DNA from: Drosophila persimilis
Lineage: Eukaryota; Arthropoda; Insecta; Diptera; Drosophilidae
Assembly: GCF_003286085.1 (NCBI RefSeq)
Contig: NW_020825288.1
Span: 7,006,001-7,070,000, forward strand
Reading direction: 5' to 3'
DNA: 64,000 nt
Shown: positions 45,701 to 57,060 of the stretch, one piece after another
How the letters are laid out: the number at the start of each line of letters is the position of its first letter
How positions within the stretch are numbered: position 1 is the stretch's first letter
Program-made: the position numbers and the translations under genes
Notes under the pieces: model-generated
What the model saw: only the letters and a program-made list of their open reading frames with translations
Told to the model about the DNA's origin: nothing
Databases searched by the model: none

Positions 45701-46400
45701 CATCTTTCGCTCGCTCTCTCTATCTCCCTCTCTCGCTCTGGACTGCCACCCCATTCCGTTGTGCCAAAACAAATTGTGAGAAAAATGCCCAAGCAACACA
45801 AAATGTGCGTGCTACATAAATTAAAACCTATGCTTCAGTGGTCCGGCCTAGGAGAAGAGAGAGAACCGTGGTACACAAGATAGACAGCGAAGAAGGGCCT
45901 AAGGCTCTGCTCTTACACGATAGCTTTTCCACCGATTCATTTGAAAACATTAATAAATAGCCTTTAAAAAAGTGTCTTCAAACTTTTTTCTATATTAACA
46001 ATGAAACAATCCATACAAAAAAATGTATTTCATTTAAATTGGTAACTGGACTTTTAAAAATTGTTGAACCTATTCAGTTGAGCGGCACTGTATGTGGGAA
46101 TAGACATTTTTCACTTTTTTGATCCGTTTGGAGTCAATGATATCTTGTCTTAAAAGCCATCGGTGAAAACCTCGTGTAACTTCAGCGCTAATCCTCCACC
46201 AGTGCCTACAAAGCTTTTATACGCTCACTCTTTCTCGCTTGCCTTCTCTCTCCCTCGCTGGCTTGGCCGATCTCATATTTTATGTCAAAGTCGACGCTTT
46301 TTTGTGGTGCTCTTTCTGCATTGCTTCGCTTGTTTTGCATTGAATTCGGGTTCGAAATTGTTCTTGCTGCTGCTGTCGCTGCCGCCGCTGCTGCTGCATC
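42751..46400. other. Noncoding region with trinucleotide and GA tracts
   Basis: GCCGTC repeats (42955-42978), (TTG)n (43097-43156), GA clusters, a GT tract (45001-45032), motif CATTGCGTATACGTCAT (45074-45090). No gene supported. Confidence 0.55.
43307..43912. promoter_or_regulatory. Two GA-repeat clusters (GAGA-factor-type sites)
   Basis: (GA)n runs at 43310-43328 and 43866-43912, with intervening CAGCAG and GT tracts. GAGAG is the established Trl/GAF core in flies. Other such tracts are at 33925-33968, 49730-49751 and 55961-55982. Occupancy is not shown by sequence alone. Confidence 0.35.
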
Positions 46401-46776
46401 GCATATTCGTCAATTTTTTTGCTGCTGCTACTGCAAGTGGCTGCCATCTTGATTATGTTGTAGCTCCCGTTGTTGTTGTTGTTGCTGCTGTAACTCCGAG
46501 TCCCGAGTCCGACAACGATGATGATGATGATGATGATGATGGCGTGTTTGCTGTAATTTGCGCTACGTAAAACGTTCAAAAATGCAACAACGAACGGCAG
46601 CAGCAGCAGCCACAAAAAAATGCGCTCTAAATGAAGGGAATTGAGTGCTGCGATCGTTGACGCTGCCTTCCCCAGCTTCGCAGTAGACGTTGCTGCCGCT
46701 GCCGCTGCTGCTGCTGCCGTCGACGCAACAAAAATAAAGGGCAAAATACGAAAAACCTTGAGGACGGTCAGTAACC
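46401..46776 (-). promoter_or_regulatory. Inverted-pair conserved noncoding element, copy 2
   Basis: Minus-strand partner of 30373-30491. Block a is at 46741-46776 and block b at 46401-46418, 322 bp apart. The spacer holds GCTGCTG, GTT and (GAT)n runs that probably expanded. The minus strand reads openly through the region, but only because of low-complexity trinucleotides. Confidence 0.45.
46516..46541. repeat. (GAT)n trinucleotide tract
   Basis: About eight consecutive GAT/ATG units, lying in the spacer of the minus-strand conserved element. Read on the minus strand it encodes only poly-isoleucine, a sign that the long ORF there is not real. Confidence 0.9.
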
Positions 46777-47635
46777 GACAAACCGCCAGCCCAGTAAAAT
46801 TTTTCGTATGAGCCGCAAACGAAATATTTCCTTCGTTGTTGTTTTTGTTGCTTTTCTTTCGTATTTCGTATTTAAATACACTTTCCGCAAAAAAGAGTAT
46901 ATATACTATGTGTTTGAAGTGAACAGTAACCATACATACATATACATGTACATATGTATACACCATATGAATGAGTATATTTTGCCACTGTTCTGACGAT
47001 ATCCGTAAGCCCTCCCCCTGCGCAAAATATTAGTGTATGCTCTGCTTCGACTTTGCACTTTGTGCGGGACTCCTCGCGATGGGATATTTATTTTTGGGCT
47101 GCTCTTTCTGCTGCGTTTTCGTTGGCTGTTTTGTTGTTGTTGTTCGCTCTTGTTGCTTTTATTGCTGTTCTTCATTTACTTTTTTTTTTTCGTACAGTCA
47201 AATTGCGCATTTTTTGGCTTTGGGGTGGAGCCCTCCTCTTCCTTATGCGTTCAGCTTGCTGACTGCTGCTGCCCTGCCTTCACCGCTGATCATCCTCTGC
47301 CGTTCTGCCTCTCCCTTAGTGTTCTTTTTGTTGCTGCCCGGTTTTTGGGTGAGGTCGTGGTCGTCCATTGCCGGTTGTTTAATTTTTTGTGTTCGTATTT
47401 TTGCGTCATCAAAGCAGCCAGTGTGTGTGTTTGGCTGTGAGAGGGAGATGGTGATAGACCACTGCACTTGAAAACTCAACTCTGGCGTTGGTTGATGTTG
47501 CGCGGGGTGTGGGGGGAGGCGCGAGGTGGTGAGTGGCGTGGCTGCTGCCAGGGACCCGACATCAACGTCATCATTGTGGACTTTAAGTGGTTTTCGGGTG
47601 TGCTGTGCTCCGTCGTCTCGTTCTGCCAGCGTCTG

Positions 47636-47669
<34 letters not shown>

Positions 47670-49920
47670 TGGACCCCATGCGGTTAATTTATGCCCGCTT
47701 GCAATTTTGGCAGACACTGTAAAAAGGAGTATACAAAAAAACAACAACGAAAATATATATATTTTTTGGTCTAGTACGATCGCTGTTGTTGCAACCAGTT
47801 TCATTTTTAGAACTTTGGACAGTAACCGGTTTTTTTTTTCGGGACGCTCGGCGGCTTTCGATTTTATTTGTTGCCGGCTCGGCGTTGCATTAACTGGTTG
47901 CTGTTGCACCGCCTCCCCCTCTCCACCCCCCCGCGCCTGCTGCACTTTTGTGGCAGTTGATAAATCTTTGGCGCAGCATTGCCGTTGTCATAAATTTGCA
48001 TTGGGCCATGCCATTGCCATTGGCCCTGACATTTCTAAGGCTTCCTTGGAGTCGCTGACGGTCGATATATACCGACTAAAAGATGCCCATTAATCGGATA
48101 GATAGAGAGATATTCTTAATTGTGGCATTGGAAACACTTTCTAGGAATGAATATTACATACCCTCGCAGTCGACGAGTACTGGATACGAGTACAGCAGCC
48201 AATGTAATTAATCACAGCCAAATGCACAGAACGAGCATATGAAATGACAGACAGACAGATAGATACAGATACAGCTACAGATACATAAGCGAACAGATGC
48301 TGAGGTTATAGTAATTCATGTTTATTTCGTACTCTTCTTTATTTTTCAGACCACCAATCCACAATTCGAGGATTTCCTTACAGAACAGGAACAATACGTT
48401 GGCATGGAACTGGCAAAGGGAATTTTTCGGCTATCCCAGCAGAGAGAAAGCCTGGGATCCAGCTGAGGATGTCATTGCAGAATCTATGATTTTTTGTGAT
48501 TTTTCAATAATTTTTTGGTTGAGATTCACGCAATTGCGACATGCTCATACGCACATTTTCGTTATCCTTTTGGGTTCATTAGTTTGTTGCGCCACAAACA
48601 CCGTGAAACTGAGTTCTGAGTTGTAATACTTGAAAGTTCTTCCTTCTGGGCGACCACTGTACTTGTATTACACACAAAAACCAAACCCGATACAATCCTA
48701 GACTTGGGAATGTGACATGAGCGGGAGAGAAGGTGCCGATGTCGATGCCGCTGTCGATGCCAATGCCAATGCAGATGCAGATGCAGAAATGTGGCCAACA
48801 ATTTGATTGACTGATTTAGCCAGACCAAACCGAACCGAACTTAAAACCAATCCAAACCGAGCAAAAGCAATGCAACCAACCGAAGCACAGAGAGAGATAG
48901 AGAGGAAGAGACTTGACTTCCATTCCATTGCCAGCCTCCCTGGTCTCCGTCTTCTTACCTATCATAAACTGATTATTTTTAACAGAATCATTATCGTCAA
49001 ACAGGGCCATGTCGGCATCTCGGCATCTCTATCCAGGCAACCTGGTTACATATCGTCTACCCTTTCGATTTTACTAGGCATTGGGCGGGCACCTCTGCTG
49101 GGCTATAGGGTTTGATTAAAGAGGTGTAAGAGGAGTACCTATAGATACCTAGAACAGATACAAATTTTGTTTAAGCTGATTCTTAGTCCCTATTTAAGGG
49201 ACTATAGTAAAGGTCTTAATGGAATAGTTAGGGCATTTCATCACTGGCTTTATCATCTGCTCTCTGGGCTCTCTTTTTTCTGTCCCTGCTGCTGCTGTGC
49301 CCCTGTGTATGTCTGTGTCTGTCTGTGTATTTGTGTAATTTGATTTTCTGAAAAGTTTCCGATTTCTAGTAGATTTTTCGCAGCAACGAGCGAACGTCTA
49401 GGGCTTGGGTTTTTGTGGTTAATTTCTTTTTTAAACTGTTTTTGCAGTTGAATTTATGAAGCAGTAGGGAAGACCAGAAGACAGCTGTTGCAAGGCAGTT
49501 CAAAGTCCCTAGATGGGGATAAAACTGTTCCCATGACCGTGATTCTTAGACGGAATGGATATGCTCCCAGTTCTCTTATAATAAACGAATATGTGAATAG
49601 TTCCAGAGACCATTCACTGTACTGTCGCCCTACGTCTTGTATGCATGACTCAAAATTGAAATTCAAAACGAACTTGACAAAATTAAAAGAAAGAAGCTCC
49701 ATTCATGCACGCACACACAGACAGTGACGAGAAGAGAGAGAGAGAGAGAGACACTGAGCAAACAACATGCACGCATGACAGTCAGTCATTCCGTCAGTTT
49801 AGCCAGCCAGCGCCCTCAATGCACGCTTTATGCAGCGGCGGCGACGGCGACGGCGACGACAGCGACGACAGCGACAAAAGCACCAGAAGCGGCAGCGGCA
49901 GCGGCAGTGGCAGCCAAAAA
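46777..49920. other. Noncoding region with one candidate exon
   Basis: Includes CTGTTGTTG runs near 47130, (GT)n 47640-47666, GATACAGATAC repeats near 48260, the candidate exon at 48350, and GA (49730-49751) and GGCGAC tracts just before long-range element copy B. No confident gene. Confidence 0.5.
48350..48466 (+). CDS. Candidate terminal coding exon (38 codons)
   Basis: A strong 3' splice-site context (CTTCTTTATTTTTCAG, ending 48349) is followed in phase 0 by 38 codons of complex composition, starting TTNPQFEDF, continuing EQEQYVGMELAKGIF, and ending at TGA 48464-48466. No matching upstream exon was identified and no AATAAA follows nearby, so it may be a decoy acceptor. The protein is not recognised. 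Confidence 0.22.
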   Translation, partial: TTNPQFEDFLTEQEQYVGMELAKGIFRLSQQRESLGSS

Positions 49921-49956
49921 GTTCATTGAACCTGGCCCAGTGCGAATTCGGTTGTC
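49921..49956 (+). promoter_or_regulatory. Long-range repeated element, copy B
   Basis: GTTCATTGAACCTGGCCC, GCGAATTCG and GTTGTCGTAGGTTAGG directly joined; this is the compact partner of 2980-3030. It is preceded by GGCGAC and GGCAGC trinucleotide-rich DNA and followed by a GGGAC run. Confidence 0.4.
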
Positions 49957-50050
49957 GTAGGTTAGGGACGGGACGGGACGACCGACTAACTGGACAAGGA
50001 GGGGCGGGCAGCCATCGCCGTCGCAGTCGACGTCAGCGCTGTGCAAATAC

Positions 50051-50081
<31 letters not shown>

Positions 50082-52929
50082 TCGTCGCTGTTGTCGCTGC
50101 TGCCAAGTGTGACGAAAAACATACAAAACAAAATACACAAAAAAAGCCAAGCAAAGGCAGAGGCAAAAGCAACAAAAACAACAATGGGAGCAACAAAAAA
50201 GCGTATTCAAAATAATAATATCGGAGAAGGACTGGCCACCAAATCGCAGCTGAAGATACCCTATTTCCCTAGAGAAAGGGAATTTTGGAGTATTTTTGGT
50301 GTGGAAAGATATGCTTTTTGAAAGGGTTTTTCAGAGGGGGGGCTATATGATAAAGTCATCCCAAAAGGCTCTGTGAAAAAGTGTATAAACACCAGCGAAC
50401 AGACCCTTAAAGGTAGCCCAAACATGCCCCCCCAACCTGTTATAGGGTGCCGCCGTCTCTGCTATCATAATACCCTTTTCAAGGGTATGTAATACTCGTA
50501 CAAATCGCTTGGTGGTTGGCGTATGAAAGAGGAGTAAGCGGTTGAGCAGCAGAGGCTTAGGAGGAGGTGGAGTGCGCTCTGACAGTGACCGTTGTCCGCT
50601 GCTGCTGGATCGTTGTCTGTGTTGTGTTGGTCATGGACGCCATTTCACATTTGTGAATCATGTGTCGCGATAAAGAAATACTCATAATAGTAGGAACGTA
50701 TCAAAAGAGAGAGAGGTAGAGCGAATCACAAACCACAAAAATTTTAGCTTTTGCCTTCCTCCTCTTTGCACTGATTCGCATAGCAATCACAATCACAATC
50801 CCCACATTTTGTGAGTAATGAGGTTTTTGAACTTTATTCTTCTGCACGTTTTGTGTGTGACATGCAGAACCCATCCCCACAATCTATACTCCCTTTTCGA
50901 TATACTCCCCAGTAGAGCTTCGAATGGGTGAAAACTCTGCTGTTTCTAGAACTTTCACTGTGCTCCCCTCTCCCCGACCCTTAGTAGATCTGGTCAAATG
51001 TTTCGATTGACAGGGCAAAGACCAAATTGAGTTCAGCTTAGAACTGGGCTACGTGTGGCAGTGGGTGGTTTCTGTGTTGAAAGCGGAGCAGTAATTGTTG
51101 CACGAAATTGCTGGTATTTGCTCATATGCGTGGATTTTTTTGTATTGTTGTTTGTACTTATTGTATTTATTTTTTGACAATGGCTTAACAATGGGGTTGA
51201 AGACAGTTTTCAGTATTTATTGGGGTTGATTCTGTAGCCCAATAAAAACAGCGATTCCCCTAAACGCTTTAATAGAACCAAAATTCAAACATTTAAATTC
51301 TCATCACAGGCCAATTTTAAAGCCCATTCAGACACACACACACACACAAGCAGCCACAGGGAGGCCCACATGGCGTATGCGTAATATTAGATATATTTGA
51401 ATTATTTTGCATATGCCAGCGCCAAAAACACTTTCGCTTTCGGCGTTCATTGATACTCGTATCTATGACTAAATATCTAAAAGCTGGCAGGCAGAATCCC
51501 AGCCGCACACAAACACACATGCAACAACACTGCCAGTGGCAACAGCCACAACAATAACAACTACAAATTGAGTGTGAACACGTGTCTACAATAACTGTGT
51601 GCAGCCATGAGTGTGTGGTTTGTTTTGGGGCCTGCAGGCGCTCTGGCACTCTGGCGTTTGGCAGGAAGCCAAATAAAATTTAGAGATTTGACCTTACACA
51701 ATGTGCCACACGGCCTGCCTGCCTGCCTGCCTGCCACGAATCGGCCCAAATGCTGAAAATGGTTTCCGCGTGGATGCTGCGGCCTCCATTAGAAAGGCAT
51801 TTGTTGCTCGTTGACATTGACATTGGTTAAATGCCAATTTGTGCGTGTGTGCCTGTGCCCCCTCTCTCTCTCTCTCTCTTTGTGTGCTTGTGGCAAATGC
51901 AAATCTAATTTTATGTATGTTTCTGCGTGACAACATTAGCACGTCCTTCTGGACGAGTGGCCTACAGTGACCTACATACATAGCAGAGAGAAAATGAGAG
52001 ACGGAAATAGAGTTGAATAGAGGGAAAGGGAAAGATAGAGATAGACAGGCATAGGAGCGCAATATCGCTTAATAATTTTATAATTCGTATGCCAAATGGC
52101 GACTCTGCCTCTGGGCCTTATCAGCATCAGGCTCTCTGTGTGGGCTCTGTCCTTACTATCTTATCGTCGCACTTAATCTGCAACGGGTGGCACTTCACTG
52201 TCTTGACACAGCGCAATGAAAGCGAATCCGGCAGCCACACAATGAAGCAGCAGCAACAACAGCAACAAAACTGTTAAAATCGAAAATGAAAGAAAAGAAA
52301 AGCAAGGGGAAATGAAAAGAAACATTTAAAATATTTATATGTAGACATTGTGCCCTGACCAAGGCCAAGCAATTTTGTATTGCTCCCGAGTTCCTTGGCC
52401 CCAGACAGAGGCAGCAGCAATCTCTGTGAGCTTTTCGATTATTGTTTTTGTTGTTGTTGTTGTTGGTGTTGGTGTCGTTGTTGATACTTGGTCATTGGCT
52501 TGCTCTGGCTCTGGCTCTCTGCTCCGCACAGTCCATCTTTGGGGCATGCATCTCATTGCTTATTTGCTGATTTCATTTCGTTTTTGGTTTATTTATTTTG
52601 GGATTCTCTCTGAATGCCGCACGGGGCAGAGGCAGTGGCAGCAGGGCCACTGTAATGGTAATGACAGCTTAAAAACTTAAACATAATTAATACTTTTCAA
52701 CATATAATTGAAATGTGGAAAAGCTCTATCAGTAATTTCAACAAAAAAAAGGAAATTAATTTATTTTCAGTTTTAATCTTTGCCCCTCGGCGGGCGTTTT
52801 TTTTTTCTTTGTGCAAGACTTAAACCATTTTTATGAGCTGCTGCTAAAATTAAATGATGAAAAAGAACAAACAAATTACATATATAGGAGGCGCTGGCAG
52901 GGGAAGGGCGAAGGCTGATGGGGTGTGGT
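49957..52929. other. Noncoding region
   Basis: GCTGCTG runs (50050-50080), the perfect ATACCCTT hairpin (50470), motif GGCGTATGCGTAAT (51372-51385), CCTGCCTG repeats (51715-51733), (CT)n 51865-51880. No gene. Confidence 0.55.
50470..50488. repeat. Perfect 8-bp hairpin ATACCCTT / AAGGGTAT
   Basis: ATACCCTT, a 3-nt loop TTC, then AAGGGTAT. It is probably the stem-loop end of a degraded dispersed repeat. A related imperfect form is at 40748-40766 (ATACCC, 7-nt spacer, GGGTAT). Confidence 0.5.
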
Positions 52930-53475
52930 ACACTCAGAGAAAAACGATCGGGGCTGAGAATAATTTCACTAAGATTTAATTATTTATTCGTCACGAGAGT
53001 GGACATTTTTGAACTAAATGTTTTTCATATTTAAATTAAATATATTTCTTACAAATATAATATTATATATTTATTTTAAAGTGTTTTATATTTAAATTAT
53101 ATATATTTAATATTTTTATTTAGTATCCCGTATTAAAAAGATTTTTTATCATCAAAATTAATTATTTTAAATTTAATTATTATTTTTTTTGTTATTTATT
53201 TTTTATTATGGCATTTATTTGTATTTAAAAACCTAATATATAGTTTTAAATTAATTAAGTTATTAAAAAGATTTTTGTATCATCAAAATGAACTCTTTAA
53301 AAGAGGCTCTTTTCAATTTAATTTTTTTTATTTTTATTTTTTTTTTTTTATAGTTTTTCTTTCTTAGTGTTTTTATCTCAGTGTAAACAAATGCTTAAAT
53401 GCTTTTGTAGACAATTATAAGGAAAATATTCTTATCAGATATTTTCGAAATGAATTCCTGGCTTTTCTCAGTGTG
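52930..53475. mobile_element. AT-rich candidate MITE with inverted CACTCAGAGAAAA ends
   Basis: The left edge reads ACACTCAGAGAAAAA (52930-52944) and the right edge TTTTCTCAGTGTG (53463-53475), an imperfect inverted pair. A second inward copy, ATCTCAGTGTA, lies near 53376-53386. The interior is almost pure A/T and contains a 28-bp direct repeat at 53131 and 53261 (TATTAAAAAGATTTTT then ATCATCAAAAT). No coding capacity is present. It could instead be an ordinary AT-rich spacer. Confidence 0.35.
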
Positions 53476-53543
53476 CATTGCCGTATTTCCTTTTAACACG
53501 TACTTGTTACAATAAAATACAAATATAAAATTGATTCATTGCC

Positions 53544-53762
53544 TCAACATTGATTTTTATGACGTTTTTCTGTGATTATTCTGCGTAATTTCCGACCTGC
53601 CGTCGAAGGTTCTTCAAGTTTAAGCACTCCGAATGATATTGAACTCAGTCTTGATCCCAGGCGCAGTGCTTGAGTGGCAGCCTCCAGGCGGAACCCCACG
53701 AGGGGCAAGAAGTCGTCCACATGTTCCGCTTGGGACTGTCTCTGGCCTAATGTCTCTGGCAC
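53544..53762 (-). CDS. Candidate minus-strand exon or relic, 72 codons
   Basis: A minus-strand open frame bounded by a TAA just upstream and TGA at 53544-53546, with no ATG at its head (first codon GTG). It encodes a mixed-composition peptide, including HVDDFLPLVGFRLEAATQAL and GRKLRRIITEKRHKNQC. Its balanced base composition contrasts with the AT-rich block on its left. It could be an internal or last exon, a relic, or chance. The product is not recognised. Confidence 0.22.
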   Translation of the reverse strand: MPETLGQRQSQAEHVDDFLPLVGFRLEAATQALRLGSRLSSISFGVLKLEEPSTAGRKLRRIITEKRHKNQC

Positions 53763-56689
53763 TTAGTTCTAATTTCTCCTAAGCATATGGCAATTATAAC
53801 TGATTTATCTGGATTTTCATCTAATTGCAAGTTTAATTTCGCCTCATTATTTATGAATGGCCAGGCGGAGCCACTCCACTGGAGGTGATTGTTTTTCCAC
53901 CGTCAGAACAAACTCATTCCCAAGCTCATTTCAGCTGCAACTTCCGCTCGAACGGAAGTTCCGCCAGTTGCCAAACGCAGTCGGGACTGGGGCTGGGGCC
54001 GGGGTCCGAGGTCCGAGCCAGGAGCGGATGCAATTGGCTTCCTGCGCGGCTCTTGGGAGCTTCTCATTTGGCCCAATCAGCCTCGGGACGGGACGCTACT
54101 CCAGAGTTGACAATTTCCAATGCCCTTATCAAGGGGTATCATGAATTGGGATAGAAGTTTGTGGCACAGGTAAGAGGAAGTGAGAGATCAGAACCTGGGA
54201 ATCCTCTCCTTGCTTTCCAGCAAAAGAGTATCTCTTGGCTGCGTTAAGGGCAACCGTTCTTTACCAGTTTCCAGATAGGAAATGCATAATTTTGTTGCAA
54301 AAATTCATTTTGAAAAGTGTTCGTTCGTTCATTAATCAAAGCTGCATTTTTGCATTGAATTCTATGGGTGTGCCGGCAGGGACGGGAAAGACTTCCCTGA
54401 GTGTATTCCCATACCCTTTTAGCCTGCCTGCCGGAGGCCAGTCAATCCCTTTCTTCCTTTTTTGCTGTATCTTCAAGATGCACAAAAATGCATTCTTTGT
54501 GCGCTGCAAGGGCAATGCTGCGCTCGTGTGTGTGTGTGTGTGTGTGCTCGTATCTGTGTGAGTGTTTGCACCCCTTTGGGCTGTTTGCATTGCGTCAGCC
54601 CGTTGCATTTTAATTTTAGAATATATTTTTGGGTCTGGATTGCAGCTCGACTCGACTCGACTCGACTCGGCTTTCAATGCTCATGCATGCCATGCGTTTC
54701 ATTATACGAGTACGTACCGTACCGTACCCCATCTGTGTGTGTGTGTATTGCCTGCTGCATTTTTCATTATGCAAAAATTGCATACCACTTTTTTTTCTCT
54801 CCATTTTGGGGAACTTTTTTCCGATTTTTGTGTGCGTTTTTTTTTTCGAAATGCATTCAACACAAATTGCACGTTTGGGTTCGTGCATCTTTTGTGTGTG
54901 TGAAGGGAATGGTGGGGTGAGGGGGGGTTACAGAATGCAATTGCAATATAGGGTGGATTTTTTGTACCTCTGTTTCCCCCCCTCCCCCCGCTCCCGTCTC
55001 TGTCTCGCTCTCCATTTGTGCCCCTTTTCATCGTTTTTTCGGGGGTTTTTGTCGCATTTGCTTACGTGGTTTTAATTTTAATTGCTTGTCGTCATCGTCA
55101 TTCCCGTTTCGGGTTTATACCCTTTTAAATGGTACTACGATTATGACTAGATGGTTGTATATTCCTTTTTCTTGCTTCCTCCTGGAGGGCCTCCGAAAGT
55201 GTATCAAAAGGCAGCCTTTCGATGTGAAGAAAATAAAACATTTGGTAGCCGTGTGCATGTTGTCGCCGATTTTATCTTTTGTAAATACAGCAATTATACG
55301 TGTTCCTGGGATGGTGACATTATGTTTTGAAGTCCTGTTCCTGCTCTGGCTCTGCTTTTTTTTTTTCGGGACACTCTAAGTGCTCCTTCGGTTGAGACGG
55401 ATGTGGGCAGGGTGGGTACCGAGACCTGAAGGATCATCAAGCAAGTCCTCCTTGGGATGAGCAGGAAGAGACAGTTTGTAAAGGTGTTTTTTGTTTTATG
55501 GATTTCGCTCTTAAGGGGTTGTTTTTTATACTTTTTTTTTGGGCTGCAATCTACTCAAATCAGTGCTGCATGCTGTGGCCTCCACTTTGGAATGGTTTTC
55601 CTCTTTTTTTTTTGTAGCAAAATATCAAATATAATTTTGCCAGCCAAGGCCCACCTTCTGGAAATATCAGATCTCCGCCGCTTCTGGCCAAGGTCAGGTT
55701 GTGAATGCAATTAAATGCACAAATATTTTTCGCTTATTAGAAAAGCATTCAAATGGCTATTCGGCAAACGAAAACAAAACGAAAAAACTAACTAAACAAT
55801 TACTATTTTTATTGTACACGAATTTTGTTTCTTTAATTTACAATCATGCACAAATGCAACAGCCACTCGGTAAAAATAAAACGCAACACAAAAAATTACA
55901 ACGAAAATTTTCGCATTAATTGAGAGACCTTGAAACCAGTCACGACTCAAAATTCTGGCAGAGAGAGAGAGAGAGAGAGAGACCAGGGGGCCAGGCCCAG
56001 AGGTGTTCCGCTCTCCGTCTCCTACGTCTCCCAAGCCGAAAAAAAGAACGAAAATAATAATAATAATACTACAAAAAAAAAAAAATACAAATATTTTTGT
56101 CTACAATGACATGCAATTGAGTCGCTGCAGCGCTGGCCGAGACTCGAGTCGAGTCGAATTGCAGTCTGAGGTGTCACTCGGCTGTTCCTCCGTTCCCCTA
56201 AAGCGACCAGCCAGCGAGGAGCCCCCATACCCATGCAGACCCCTCAATCTTCAGAGACTATAAGAACTCAGGTTGGTTATTAAACCATCTGTCGATCATG
56301 CTCTTTGTCAATGCTATGGGTCGGATATGGCTCAAAGACACTCAATTATTCAGTTCCTCCTTCAACGTTCCAGTGCCTCAATTCTATACCTTTCAGATCA
56401 TAAATTTTATACCTTATATATCCCAATCCTCCCGTAAGTCAGTCTAGGCTTAAGGTTCTAACTCTGCCTCCAATATTCTAGACTTTTGTGGACTTCCTCC
56501 TCGACTTCCTCAGTCCATACCTCAGTCAATCTCTCAATCTGTTCTTTCCCCAAGCAAGTCGTTCGAATTATTATAATTTCGGTTCGCTCTCTCGCACTCT
56601 CGCAAAAAAAAAAAAAAAATAAACAAAAACTGCACCGAAATCGAAAGCAACAACAAAAGTGCATGTGCAACGGTAGCCCGTTGCATCGC
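53763..56689. other. Noncoding region
   Basis: Contains a good donor context CACAG/GTAAGAGG near 54167, CGACT repeats (54649-54668) echoed by GAGTC repeats near 56143-56158, (GT)n near 54528-54545 and GA (55961-55982). No coding frame with a recognisable domain. Confidence 0.5.
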
Positions 56690-57060
56690 CCCCGTCCGGT
56701 GGGGCCTGGTCTCTGGGTCTCTGGTGTGGGTCTCTCCCTGGCCCTGGTCCGGCTCGGATCGGCTCGGTCGGTTCGGGGCCCGGGCCTGCCCGGCCCGCCG
56801 CCAGTTGCATTTCGAGCGGTGAGTGCGAGTGAGCGTCTCCAGTGCTGGAACAAAGCGCTGTCGTCTCGGTTTCGGTTGCGGACTTGTTTGCGTCGAAATT
56901 CACAAAAAACAACAACAACAACAACAAAAAAAACCCGCAAAAAGTTGTACAAATTCGAGAACAAAACTGCACTCTACGAAAAAGAATATGTAATAAAATA
57001 GTGCGAGAGCCGAGTGATTCTTAAAAGAGAGGAACGCAGTCGGCTGAGAGCAAGAGCAGA
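56690..57060 (+). promoter_or_regulatory. Possible promoter / first-exon region
   Basis: A GC-rich stretch (CGGCTCGGATCGGCTCGG, CGGCCCGCCGCC) ends with CCAGTTGCATTTCGAGCG, immediately followed by GTGAGTGCG, a strong donor (GT at 56819-56820). Further down, TTCGGTTGCGGACTTG and an ACAACAACA run resemble fly 5' leaders. No downstream coding exon is present in the window, so the evidence is indirect. Confidence 0.22.

Noticed and set aside
46280..46966. 228-codon minus-strand frame
   Set aside because: It consists mostly of poly-Ala, poly-Ile, poly-Asn and poly-Gln from trinucleotide tracts. The matching part with 30 kb is conserved as DNA and falls in different frames there.
56458..56964. 168-codon minus-strand frame
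   Set aside because: Pro/Arg/Gly-rich translation of the GC-rich block plus poly-Phe and poly-Val from A/T tracts; not protein-like.
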